Assembly: GCA_023435745.1 (NCBI GenBank) | Contig: JAEZMD010000016.1 | Location: forward strand, 62,001-126,000 | Origin: Bacillota bacterium | GTDB lineage: Bacteria > Bacillota > Clostridia > Acetivibrionales > DTU013 | Length of the DNA stretch: 64,000 nucleotides | Direction of reading: 5' to 3' | Part shown: in pieces, positions 45,395 through 53,488 of the stretch | Layout: every line of letters begins with the position of its first letter | Numbering within the stretch: position 1 is the stretch's first letter | Position numbers and translations under genes: made by a program | The notes under the pieces: model-generated | The model's database searches: none | What the model was told of the DNA's origin: nothing | What the model saw: only the letters and a program-made list of their open reading frames with translations

Positions 45395-48300
45395 ATGAAA
45401 ATGTCAACAATGGACGGAAATCAGGCTGCCGCTTACGCTTCCTATGCATTCACCGAGGTTGCGGCAATCTTTCCAATCACACCCTCCTCGCCTATGGCGG
45501 AGATGACCGATGAATGGGCGGCTCATGGCAAAAAAAATCTGTTCGGTCAAACAGTTAATGTCGTTGAAATGCAGTCCGAGGCAGGCGCCGCAGGAGCCAT
45601 GCACGGTGCTCTGCAGGCCGGTGCTCTTACCACTACCTATACTGCGTCACAGGGATTGCTGCTAATGATTCCGAACCTATACAAAATGGCAGGCGAATTG
45701 CTTCCGGGCGTGCTGCACGTATCTGCCCGTGCTATCGCAGCCCACGCGTTATCCATATTTGGCGACCATCAGGATGTGATGGCCTGCCGGCAAACCGGCG
45801 CTGCTTTACTGGCCTCAGCCAATGTTCAGGAAGTAATGGATCTGGGATGTGTGGCGCATTTATCCGCCATCCGCTCAAGAGTGCCATTTATTCACTTTTT
45901 TGATGGTTTCAGGACATCCCACGAATACCAGAAAATAAGCACGGTCGAATATGATGAATTGAGCGGCTTGCTGGACTGGGATGCAGTGAAGGCTTTCAGG
46001 GACAGAGCGCTGAATCCGGAGCATCCGGTCGCCAGAGGAACCGCCCAGAACCCCGATATTTATTTTCAAGGCAGAGAGGCATCTAACAGCTACTACAACT
46101 CAGTTCCTGCCATTGTAGAGGGCTACATGGAAGAAATCGGCCGAATTACCGGCAGAAATTATCGGCTTATGGACTATTACGGCGCTCCCGACGCTGAATT
46201 TGTCATCATAGCCATGGGTTCGGCCTGTGATACCATAGATGAAACGGTTGATTATCTCAATGCATCCGGACGAAAAACCGGAACTGTCAGAGTCAGGCTC
46301 TACAGACCTTTTTCTGAAAAACATCTGCTTGATATCATTCCAAAGACCGCTAAAAAAATCGCTGTTCTGGATCGTACGAAGGAGCCCGGCTCACCCGGAG
46401 AGCCGCTATATCTTGACGTATGCAAAGCGCTGTATAATACAGGAGGGCAGAGACCTCTGATCGTCGGCGGACGGTATGGTCTCGGCTCAAAGGATGTAAG
46501 GCCATCCCAGATCGTATCGGTATTTGACAACCTGCGCGGTGAAAATCCGAAAGACGGATTCACCATTGGCATCACAGATGACCTGACAAACACATCTTTG
46601 CCTGAAGGCGAACCTATTGAAACAACACCCCAAGGAACCATCAGCTGCAAATTCTGGGGTCTTGGATCGGACGGTACGGTCGGCGCCAATAAATCCGCCA
46701 TCAAAATCATAGGCGACAATACAAACCTTTATGTTCAGGCATATTTTTCATATGACAGCAAGAAGTCCGGCGGCACCACGGTGTCCCACCTTAGGTTCGG
46801 CCAAAAGCCCATCCGCAGCCCTTATCTGGTCTACGACGCCAATTATATCGCCTGCCATAACAAAACCTTCCTGTACAACTATGACATTTTGAAGGGGCTG
46901 AAGGCGAAGGGCGTATTTGTGCTGAACTGTCCCTGGGATATGGAAGGCTTGGAGCTCAACCTTCCCAGCGCAGTTAAAAGGTATATCGCACAAAACGCCA
47001 TTGACTTTTACACCATCGACGCGATTAAAATAGCCGGCGAAGTCGGATTGGGAAACAGGATCAACATGATTATGCAAACCGCGTTCTTCAAGCTTGCTAA
47101 TGTCATTCCTGTGAACGATGCCATAAACTACCTGAAGACGTCCATTGAAAAGGCCTACGGCAAAAAAGGCCAGAGAATTGTTGATATGAACAATCAGGCC
47201 GTGGATCGGTCACTGGATGCACTGCACAAGGTGGAAGTGCCTCCTGCCTGGTCTACTGCTGTGGATGGAGAGGAGGAACCGAAGAACGTGCCCGATTTCG
47301 TCCGCAGGATACAGCGGCCGATGGCACGCATGGAAGGCGACGAGTTGCCTGTCAGCGCCTTTTCAGGCATAGAGGACGGAACTCATCCTTTGGGCACCAC
47401 CGCATATGAAAAACGCGGTATAGCAGTTATGCTGCCTCAATGGCAGCCAGATAACTGTATTCAATGCGGCAGGTGCTCCTATGTATGTCCTCATGCCACC
47501 ATTCGGCTATTCCTCCTGAATGACAGCGAAGCCGGCCGAGCGCCTTCAGGATATACGACTCTCAAGGCGCTCGGCAAAGGTTTTGAGAGCTACCGCTTCC
47601 GGGTCCAGTTGAACCCACTTGATTGCACCGGCTGCGGCAATTGCGCGGATGTATGCCCCACGAAGGAAAAAGCATTGGTCATGAGATCCGCGGAACAGGA
47701 AATGGAGGAGCAGCGCGGTAATTGGGATTTTGCGATGACTTTGACCACTAAGGATAATCTGATGGATAAAAACACACTCAAGGGCAGTCAATTTGCACAG
47801 CCGCTTCTGGAATATAACGGAGCCTGTCCCGGCTGCGGTGAGACTCCTTATGTGCGGCTGATCACCCAGTTGTTCGGCGAACGCATGATGATCGCCAATG
47901 CTACCGGTTGCTCCTCCATCTGGAGCGCAAGCTCCCCTTCCATCGCATATACCGTAAATGCGAGCGGCAAGGGGCCCGCTTGGGCGAACTCGCTGTTTGA
48001 AGATAATGCCGAATACGGTTACGGTATGTACCTGGGTGTCAGGCAGATCAGAGAAAAGCTGGCAGACCTCATGCAGCAGAGTCTTGCACAGAGAATCCCT
48101 GAGTCTGTCGCACAGGCTTTCCGGCAATGGCTGGATTCAAAGGACGACGGTGAAGCGTCCAAGACTGCATCCGCAAAAGTCATAGAGGTATTGGGCAGCA
48201 TCAGCCGCAATGGTAATCCACTGCTTGAAGAAATATTTGATAAGAAAGATTTTCTGGTGAAGAAATCCTTCTGGATAGTGGGAGGCGACGGTTGGGCCTA

Positions 48301-48913
48301 CGATATCGGTTATGGCGGTGTCGACCATGTGCTGGCATCGGGAGATGATGTTAACCTGCTGGTGCTCGATACCGAGATCTATTCCAATACAGGCGGCCAG
48401 TCCTCTAAAGCAACGCCTACTGCGGCCGTAGCAAAATTCGCCGCATCCGGCAAGAAAATCCGGAAAAAGGATCTGGGCATGATGGCCATGAGCTATGGAT
48501 ACGTTTATGTAGCACAGATAGCCATGGGTGCGAACATGAACCAGACCATAAAAGCACTGGCTGAAGCAGAAAACTACAAAGGCCCTTCACTGATCATCGC
48601 ATATGCGCCCTGCATCTCTCACGGCATCAAATCCGGTATGGGCACCAGTATCTCAGAGGAAAAAAGGGCAGTGGATGCCGGTTACTGGCATTTATACCGC
48701 TTCAACCCGGAGCTTCGCAATGCTGGCAAAAACCCATTCCTTCTGGAATCAAAGGAACCAACCGAATCTTTCCAGGAATTCCTGAAGGGCGAGGTTCGCT
48801 ATACCCAGCTCATGAATACATTCCCCGAGCTGGCAGGCCAGTTGTTTGAAGAAGCAGAGAAGCACGCCCGCAACCGCTACGAAACATACAAGCGCCTGGC
48901 CGAGCAGCAATAA
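45395..48913 (+). CDS. nifJ: Pyruvate:ferredoxin (flavodoxin) oxidoreductase, single-chain
   Basis: 1,172 residues, the full single-chain form. Order: pyruvate-binding domain I (1-250, ITPSSPMAEMTDEWA), domain II (260-360), the gamma domain and EKR region (to about 640), a two-cluster ferredoxin insert (CIQCGRCSYVCPHA near 690, CTGCGNCADVCP near 748), and the thiamine-diphosphate domain (CPGCGETPY near 812, GDGWAYDIGYGGVDH near 964). It oxidises pyruvate with CoA to acetyl-CoA and CO2 and reduces ferredoxin, the central step of clostridial fermentation. A complete set of cluster cysteines is visible. It stands alone with its own promoter. Confidence 0.97.
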   Translation: MKMSTMDGNQAAAYASYAFTEVAAIFPITPSSPMAEMTDEWAAHGKKNLFGQTVNVVEMQSEAGAAGAMHGALQAGALTTTYTASQGLLLMIPNLYKMAGELLPGVLHVSARAIAAHALSIFGDHQDVMACRQTGAALLASANVQEVMDLGCVAHLSAIRSRVPFIHFFDGFRTSHEYQKISTVEYDELSGLLDWDAVKAFRDRALNPEHPVARGTAQNPDIYFQGREASNSYYNSVPAIVEGYMEEIGRITGRNYRLMDYYGAPDAEFVIIAMGSACDTIDETVDYLNASGRKTGTVRVRLYRPFSEKHLLDIIPKTAKKIAVLDRTKEPGSPGEPLYLDVCKALYNTGGQRPLIVGGRYGLGSKDVRPSQIVSVFDNLRGENPKDGFTIGITDDLTNTSLPEGEPIETTPQGTISCKFWGLGSDGTVGANKSAIKIIGDNTNLYVQAYFSYDSKKSGGTTVSHLRFGQKPIRSPYLVYDANYIACHNKTFLYNYDILKGLKAKGVFVLNCPWDMEGLELNLPSAVKRYIAQNAIDFYTIDAIKIAGEVGLGNRINMIMQTAFFKLANVIPVNDAINYLKTSIEKAYGKKGQRIVDMNNQAVDRSLDALHKVEVPPAWSTAVDGEEEPKNVPDFVRRIQRPMARMEGDELPVSAFSGIEDGTHPLGTTAYEKRGIAVMLPQWQPDNCIQCGRCSYVCPHATIRLFLLNDSEAGRAPSGYTTLKALGKGFESYRFRVQLNPLDCTGCGNCADVCPTKEKALVMRSAEQEMEEQRGNWDFAMTLTTKDNLMDKNTLKGSQFAQPLLEYNGACPGCGETPYVRLITQLFGERMMIANATGCSSIWSASSPSIAYTVNASGKGPAWANSLFEDNAEYGYGMYLGVRQIREKLADLMQQSLAQRIPESVAQAFRQWLDSKDDGEASKTASAKVIEVLGSISRNGNPLLEEIFDKKDFLVKKSFWIVGGDGWAYDIGYGGVDHVLASGDDVNLLVLDTEIYSNTGGQSSKATPTAAVAKFAASGKKIRKKDLGMMAMSYGYVYVAQIAMGANMNQTIKALAEAENYKGPSLIIAYAPCISHGIKSGMGTSISEEKRAVDAGYWHLYRFNPELRNAGKNPFLLESKEPTESFQEFLKGEVRYTQLMNTFPELAGQLFEEAEKHARNRYETYKRLAEQQ

Positions 48914-48935
48914 GGACAGGGCAAGGTAATGGCAA

Positions 48936-48964
48936 GGGGGATAGACTCAGTAAATCTGTCCCCC
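48936..48964. terminator. Hairpin downstream of nifJ
   Basis: GGGGGATAGA (48936-48945) pairs with TCTGTCCCCC (48955-48964) over ten pairs with a 9-base loop. It lacks a T-run, so it is a candidate terminator or 3' stabiliser between converging genes. Confidence 0.5.
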
Positions 48965-48972
48965 CCTATCAC

Positions 48973-49467
48973 CTAAAAAGTATTCCACCTGATAACTTCA
49001 TTCAACGGCTTCTTTGGAGTTATTTTTTCCTCGTCCGGGTATCCGACCGCGATTAGTGTCATCAGTTCATATTTGGCAGGACAATTAAGTAGCTTCATGA
49101 TTTCTTCCGAGTGCTGTTTTTTATAAGAATTTACCCAGCATGTCCCAAGGCCATATGCCTGAGCTGCAATAATCATGTTTTCAGTTGAAGCACAGGCGTC
49201 TTCAAGAACAGTTTCCCCCGCATCATCGCAGAAAACCGCTATGCATGCTCCCGAACCCTTTATGAACCTCCCATACTTGGCCGCCTGTGAGATCTGATTG
49301 CGTAAATCCTGATCCGTTACGACGACAAACATCCAGGGCTGATGGTTATATCCGCTTGGAGCCAATCTTGCGCAGTCTACAATGTCACTTAGTACTTCAT
49401 TGGGAACCGGTATATTCTTGTATTTCCTAATACTTGCCCTTGATTTGATGGCTTGTATGGCGTCCAT
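48973..49467 (-). CDS. Nitroreductase family FMN protein
   Basis: 164 residues from ATG 49467 with GGAGG five bases upstream; the TTG at 49479 is inside that site. The N-terminal FMN-phosphate motif SRASIRKYKN (near 9), APSGYNHQPW (near 36) and GLGTCWVNS (near 115) define a short single-domain nitroreductase. Members reduce nitro-aromatics, flavins or quinones with NAD(P)H. Such small clostridial forms are common and their natural substrates are mostly unknown. A Cys-rich protein gene lies 26 bases upstream on the same strand, so they may be co-transcribed. Confidence 0.9.
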   Translation of the reverse strand: MDAIQAIKSRASIRKYKNIPVPNEVLSDIVDCARLAPSGYNHQPWMFVVVTDQDLRNQISQAAKYGRFIKGSGACIAVFCDDAGETVLEDACASTENMIIAAQAYGLGTCWVNSYKKQHSEEIMKLLNCPAKYELMTLIAVGYPDEEKITPKKPLNEVIRWNTF

Positions 49468-49493
49468 GGAAACCTCCAAAAGTCTTGTATATA

Positions 49494-49931
49494 CTACTTA
49501 GTATACACCATCTTCAGCCACTTTTGGACCAATGCCTGTCCGGCGGCGGTCTTCCAATCATTTTCAAGATCGGCATGGCATGTCTGCCCCAAGCCTTTCC
49601 GCAGATGGTGGCAGAATCGGCATTCCAAAGGTTCAAAGCCTGTTCCGTGAAGCTCGCACAAGCCATCCTTTAAAAAATTGCATCCAAATCCGGAATACTC
49701 CTGTAATGCAAAATAGCGCTCACACCCTTTGAACGCCGGGGACAAAACGCCAAAGGTAAGCTCCGGAGACATCTCCAACATCATGCGGCTTCCATATCCT
49801 GCTTCCATTGCTTTCGAAGCTTCTTCCACAGTCCACCATCCCGGACGTTTGCAATATCCTTTGCAGATGTCGCAGCTGCACGGCTCAGATGGCGGGTATC
49901 GTTCATTTAATGAAGTGAATTTTTTTATCAT
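49494..49931 (-). CDS. Cysteine-rich putative metal-binding protein
   Basis: 145 residues; no precise family known to me. Cysteines occur as CSCDICKGYC near residue 18, C near 69, then CNFLKDGLC and CRFCHH, with further His and Cys toward the end. The set resembles the YkgJ-type zinc/iron-chelating group. ATG 49931 has AGGTGA upstream. It precedes the nitroreductase gene by 26 bases. A metal- or iron-sulfur-binding role is inferred from the cysteine pattern only. Confidence 0.7.
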   Translation of the reverse strand: MIKKFTSLNERYPPSEPCSCDICKGYCKRPGWWTVEEASKAMEAGYGSRMMLEMSPELTFGVLSPAFKGCERYFALQEYSGFGCNFLKDGLCELHGTGFEPLECRFCHHLRKGLGQTCHADLENDWKTAAGQALVQKWLKMVYTK

Positions 49932-50190
49932 ACATTCACCTGTCTGTCCTATCGGGCTTCCGTTTTTAAAAGGCTGTTTCCATGCCCGTAAGTTTGATTT
50001 GTTTTTCTGCTCAACTTCCTTCTATCCATAGGCGTAATTATACTATTATCTATTAGCTTTATCAATATTTAACATCACTTGCTTGTGATCACTTGCTAGC
50101 TTGATAAATCGCAGGTAATAAGATGCATAAAATTAGCGGCAGTTCTCATCTGAAGCATAGGGCTAGCCGTTTATGCAGATACAACGCACA

Positions 50191-50216
50191 GAAAAAGGAA
50201 CGGCTTTTACCGTCCC
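50191..50216 (-). terminator. Terminator of the small spore-protein gene
   Basis: On minus, GGGACGG (50210-50216) pairs with CCGTTCC (50197-50203) around a short loop and is followed by TTTTT (50192-50196). It ends the transcript eight bases after the stop codon at 50224. Confidence 0.82.
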
Positions 50217-50223
50217 CTCTGTC

Positions 50224-50394
50224 TTACTTTTCGTTTTCATCCACGTGGATTTTTGCGTTTGTGATCTGAAATTCAGAAGGTACCGTTACCTTTGAATGGG
50301 ACTTTTTTTTCTCGATATTTGCCCAGGCCGCTGTATCGTGTTTTTCGACCGGGACGCTGAGATTATAATCCTTTCGCTTATCCGGCATCATCAT
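50224..50394 (-). CDS. Small CDIF630_02480-type (DUF3787) spore protein
   Basis: A 56-residue frame with three consecutive ATG codons (50394, 50391, 50388). GGGG stands at the spacing that best suits the third. The central block VPVEKHDTAAWANIE, followed by VTVPSEFQITNAK and the end VDENEK, matches the small clostridial family called DUF3787, whose members are found in spores. No membrane helix. A terminator lies directly after the stop. Together with tgl and spoVB it shows the organism sporulates. Molecular function is unknown. Confidence 0.8.
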   Translation of the reverse strand: MMMPDKRKDYNLSVPVEKHDTAAWANIEKKKSHSKVTVPSEFQITNAKIHVDENEK

Positions 50395-50564
50395 TCCCCT
50401 TTAAATCGGATTAGTGGTCTGTAACATCTAAAACGTATAGCGCTTCCACCAGTATATAGTCTGAATTGAATTCGGAGAATTATGCATGCGTGCAAATAAT
50501 CAGCCTATGTTCAAAAGAATGATGTGAGGATTATTCCCTGTCAAATAAGGATATACTGCATCTA

Positions 50565-50801
50565 TCACCTCTTACTTCTTACTAAAGAAATAATCAGCTT
50601 GCCTTCGCTCCATGTAACGAATCCATCCTTACGGATCCTGCCAATACTCTTGTCCCGTACGATATTGCCGGTTCGGAACACTGATAGCATCAGCCCTATC
50701 AGGGTTAGATTGAGACAGGTCGCGATTTTACCGTATGATATCAGCGGCAAAGAAATTGGGGCAATGAGCTGAAAGCCTAGATTAGCAGCGACAAATGTCA
50801 A
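50565..50801 (-). pseudogene. C-terminal fragment of an FtsW/RodA/SpoVE-type SEDS protein
   Basis: The 78-codon frame contains NLGFQLIAPISLPLISYG, which corresponds to the conserved last loop of SEDS glycosyltransferases (usually PVTGIPLPFISYGGSS). A membrane helix and a basic tail follow, as in FtsW and RodA. Full proteins have about 370-420 residues; here the first nine or so helices are absent, with a stop codon just upstream and no start with a ribosome site. The normal GGSS is GKIA. It is most likely a decayed remnant. Confidence 0.5.
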
Positions 50802-50893
50802 TAGTTAAATGAGTATACTGCTTTTCGTGATATTGACGGTTAATGAACTGCCGGCGGCGCTGCAAATGAAGGAATCGGATGTTAGTTAACACT

Positions 50894-52096
50894 TCATCCC
50901 ACCCGCATCAGCCCTGGATGCGTCCCGGTAATGCATTTCCCCCCTTGAGGCGTTACGATGAAGGTGTTTTCAATACCGACCATCCCGACGCCCTCTACTC
51001 CGGCTTTAGGCTCAACCGCGAATGCCATGTTCTCATGCAGCGGCTCGTCAAACCCCTTTGCCAGCACCGGAAGCTCGTCCACCTGCAGGCCGATTCCATG
51101 TCCCAGGAACTTCACTCTTCTCCTTCCGTAGCCCATGAAATTCGGCAGAAGGTCTTCATCAACGCTCTTTATGATTGTGTTATAAATGTTGGACGGGATC
51201 TCCCCAGGCTTCAGCATTTCTGAAATCCTGCTCTGGATTTCCAGACATTTTTTATGACGGTCCATAGCATATTCCGGAAACGGCTTTCCGAATACATAGG
51301 TCATGGTTTTATCCGACTGGTAACCCTCGAAGCCACATCCTGTGTCAATAAAGACAAGATCTCCATCGGCAAGTCTGCGCTCGCGGTTTCCCATGAGCTG
51401 CACGGCGGGACCGAGACCGTAATTGCCGCCCGGTCCGTTGAAATAGGTGGGATAAAGAGAGCTTTCCCCAAACGCGATATGTCCCAGTATGATTTCCGTA
51501 TCAAACATGCTGAATCTCGCGATCCCCTGATGGCCTTCCTCTACAAGCACGGAAAAAATCGCTGTTGTTAGCTCACTCTCTGTCATACCTGCCTTTAATA
51601 GCAACGGGACCCGTTCCTCCAGCACCTTTCTGTGTATTTCACCTGCCTTCGTCATCAGATCCAGCTCGTACGGGCTTTTTACAGATCTCACTTCAGATAT
51701 GCATGCGTCCAGAGATTTAAATGAGGAAAAGCCAAAATATTTCCTCAACCGCTCGCACATGGCCAGCGGTACAAATTCCGTTTCAATATGGACCGTATCA
51801 GTTAACCCGCCAAAAGCTACAGCATCACCGGCCGCATCCCGATACGTCTCCATCGGCTTTATTCCCGGGAAAAGCGACTCATCGACAGCACGGTCAAAGC
51901 TGCGGCGCACATAGTAAACTGTTTCTGCGTCCCTTGGGATAAAGAGCAGGCCTTCCTGCATCGTGCCTGTGAAATAGTATTGGTTGATCTTGCTGATTAC
52001 CAGCGCCAGCTTCCATTCCGGCTCCCTTTGATCCATTGCTGCTCTGAAACGCTGCTGCCTGCTTTCAAGCTCTTCTAAAGGTACCTTTTTAATCAT
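50894..52096 (-). CDS. M24-family Xaa-Pro peptidase
   Basis: 400 residues from ATG 52096 (GAGG upstream); the frame is open to 52147 but without a better start. The N-terminal creatinase-like domain (1-150) includes INQYYFTGTMQEGLLF. The pita-bread catalytic domain follows. Metal ligands are all present: Asp in VFIDTGCG, Asp in YQSDKTMTY, His in FLGHGIGL, Glu in AVEPKA and Glu in GIENTF. It should be an active dinuclear metallo-aminopeptidase releasing residues before proline, in the cytoplasm. It stands alone. Confidence 0.92.
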   Translation of the reverse strand: MIKKVPLEELESRQQRFRAAMDQREPEWKLALVISKINQYYFTGTMQEGLLFIPRDAETVYYVRRSFDRAVDESLFPGIKPMETYRDAAGDAVAFGGLTDTVHIETEFVPLAMCERLRKYFGFSSFKSLDACISEVRSVKSPYELDLMTKAGEIHRKVLEERVPLLLKAGMTESELTTAIFSVLVEEGHQGIARFSMFDTEIILGHIAFGESSLYPTYFNGPGGNYGLGPAVQLMGNRERRLADGDLVFIDTGCGFEGYQSDKTMTYVFGKPFPEYAMDRHKKCLEIQSRISEMLKPGEIPSNIYNTIIKSVDEDLLPNFMGYGRRRVKFLGHGIGLQVDELPVLAKGFDEPLHENMAFAVEPKAGVEGVGMVGIENTFIVTPQGGKCITGTHPGLMRVG

Positions 52097-52531
52097 ATCC
52101 GACCTCAGCTCTTTACGATTATTATCCGCTTTATCACATATCAGCAATTGTATCCTGTGAGTTATATATTATCAAGATTAATTTAAAACATGTGTCTATT
52201 TGGTAACTTGTAAAGTAAGTCTTCGCACAATTTACAATGTATCGAAGAAATGATAAGGAAGGCATATATTGAATATGCACTGCTCAAAATTTTAGATATG
52301 GTAGTGTCTTCTTTTCAATAAAAGCTATTACTTAAGCCAAATCAGGCATAAAATCAAAAAAAACACCACAACACTTGCAAATTTGAGCACCTTGTTGCAT
52401 CATATTTTTCCAATGTCCATGCGTGGTGAATAAACGCGGACTGCCCCATAAGTTTTTCGCTGCTTTGCTTCCCATATCCCATAAAACTCAGAATAAGGGC
52501 CTTGATTTGTAACCTTATTGTGAAATATTCC
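52097..52531. other. Gene-free spacer
   Basis: 435 AT-rich bases between the M24 and M15-like genes. I find no convincing gene, hairpin or repeat. The only short frames are a 23-codon plus frame near 52250 and broken minus frames, which look like chance or worn-out sequence. Confidence 0.5.
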
Positions 52532-53215
52532 CTATGGATCCACTACAGTAGCGGTCTGACCGATGCCCACGGCAAGCTCTGTGAGCCGCTCCCAGGTCAG
52601 ACAGCCGACGATGCCGTCTGCATTTAACCCCTGTGCCCGCTGGAAGCTAATCACGGCATTGCGCGTACCGCTGCCAAAATAGCCGTCCAGCCCCGATCCG
52701 GTGTATCCCAGCGCATTCAATGCATCCTGCAGCGTAAGTACATAGTTGCCGACACTGCCCTGGCGGACCAGCGGATATCCCCCTGCCGCACAGGCCGGAG
52801 GAGTAGCGCGCGCATCGAAATGCACCCATGTCGGTGTCAGGTATGCCGGTTCCACGTAAGTCCATACTCCGGTTTGCTCTGCTGTGAATCGAAGCTGATC
52901 TCTTGCACTAACGTCGAGGTTCTGTCCCACATCAAAGGACACACCCGCATAATGCTGTGACATGGCGGCATGCCCGCCTTCCCATATGCGTTTGAAAGCA
53001 TAACCTACATAGATAGGCCGGCCCCATGCAGTTCTGGTAATGTTGAAAGCCTCCATAGCCCGTCTGGTGGTCCAGAGCGTACCCGTCTGCGAGCTTCCCC
53101 TGAATTCGTTCACCGTCAGCGTCCTGCCAATATTGTAGGGCATGGCATCCGACTCTGCCAGTTCGTAGTATTCCATATTACCGGTACGGTTATTATATAC
53201 ATATACGTTTGCCAT
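52532..53215 (-). CDS. M15-like peptidase with C-terminal peptidoglycan-binding domain
   Basis: About 227 residues from ATG 53215 with AAAGGTGGT six bases upstream. Residues 1-140 carry the zinc-peptidase M15 pattern: SQHYAGVSFDVGQ (His and Asp ligands) and PTWVHFDAR (His ligand). Residues 150-220 are a PG_binding_1 domain (LVRQGSVGNYVLTLQDALNALGYTGSGLDGYFGSGT). Such proteins cut D-Ala-containing cross-links or stem peptides. There is no signal peptide, so the protein may be released by lysis, packed in the spore, or exported another way. The zinc ligands are inferred from the pattern. Confidence 0.78.
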   Translation of the reverse strand: MANVYVYNNRTGNMEYYELAESDAMPYNIGRTLTVNEFRGSSQTGTLWTTRRAMEAFNITRTAWGRPIYVGYAFKRIWEGGHAAMSQHYAGVSFDVGQNLDVSARDQLRFTAEQTGVWTYVEPAYLTPTWVHFDARATPPACAAGGYPLVRQGSVGNYVLTLQDALNALGYTGSGLDGYFGSGTRNAVISFQRAQGLNADGIVGCLTWERLTELAVGIGQTATVVDP

Positions 53216-53375
53216 AAAGAGACCACCTTTACATAATGCGTTTCTATTCATATTATGCCGGAATCTCTTAGATTGTTCGCCAGGTTACGACTGTTTACTT
53301 CGAACTATACCTGTCTTTACTTCAACCCTTACAGTACGAGCCCGTCACAGCCCCCTGGTCTTTATCCCTTGCAGT

Positions 53376-53406
53376 GCCGTTCGTCCTTACAGCCGTTCGT
53401 CCTTAC
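53376..53406. repeat. Short direct repeat upstream of the ABC-F pair
   Basis: GCCGTTCGTCCTTAC occurs at 53376-53390 and again at 53392-53406, a 16-base period, directly upstream of the promoter at 53410. Role unknown. Confidence 0.8.
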
Positions 53407-53409
53407 CCT

Positions 53410-53438
53410 ATGACAAATTCAACGATCTATGATATAAT
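53410..53438 (+). promoter_or_regulatory. Sigma-A-type promoter for the ABC-F genes
   Basis: ATGACA (53410-53415), 17-base spacer, TATAAT (53433-53438), about 50 bases before ATG 53489. The leader is short and contains no obvious attenuator hairpin. Confidence 0.75.
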
Positions 53439-53488
53439 CCCTTTTTGATGCTTTAAGCACAAAATAAAGAACGAAGGATGTAAAAAAC

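Noticed and set aside
47546..48127. 193-codon minus frame
   Set aside because: Antisense to nifJ, in a region with cluster cysteines and TPP motifs on plus.
52240..52325. 23-codon plus frame in the spacer
   Set aside because: A ribosome-like AAGGAAGG lies inside, not before, the frame, and there is no recognisable similarity.
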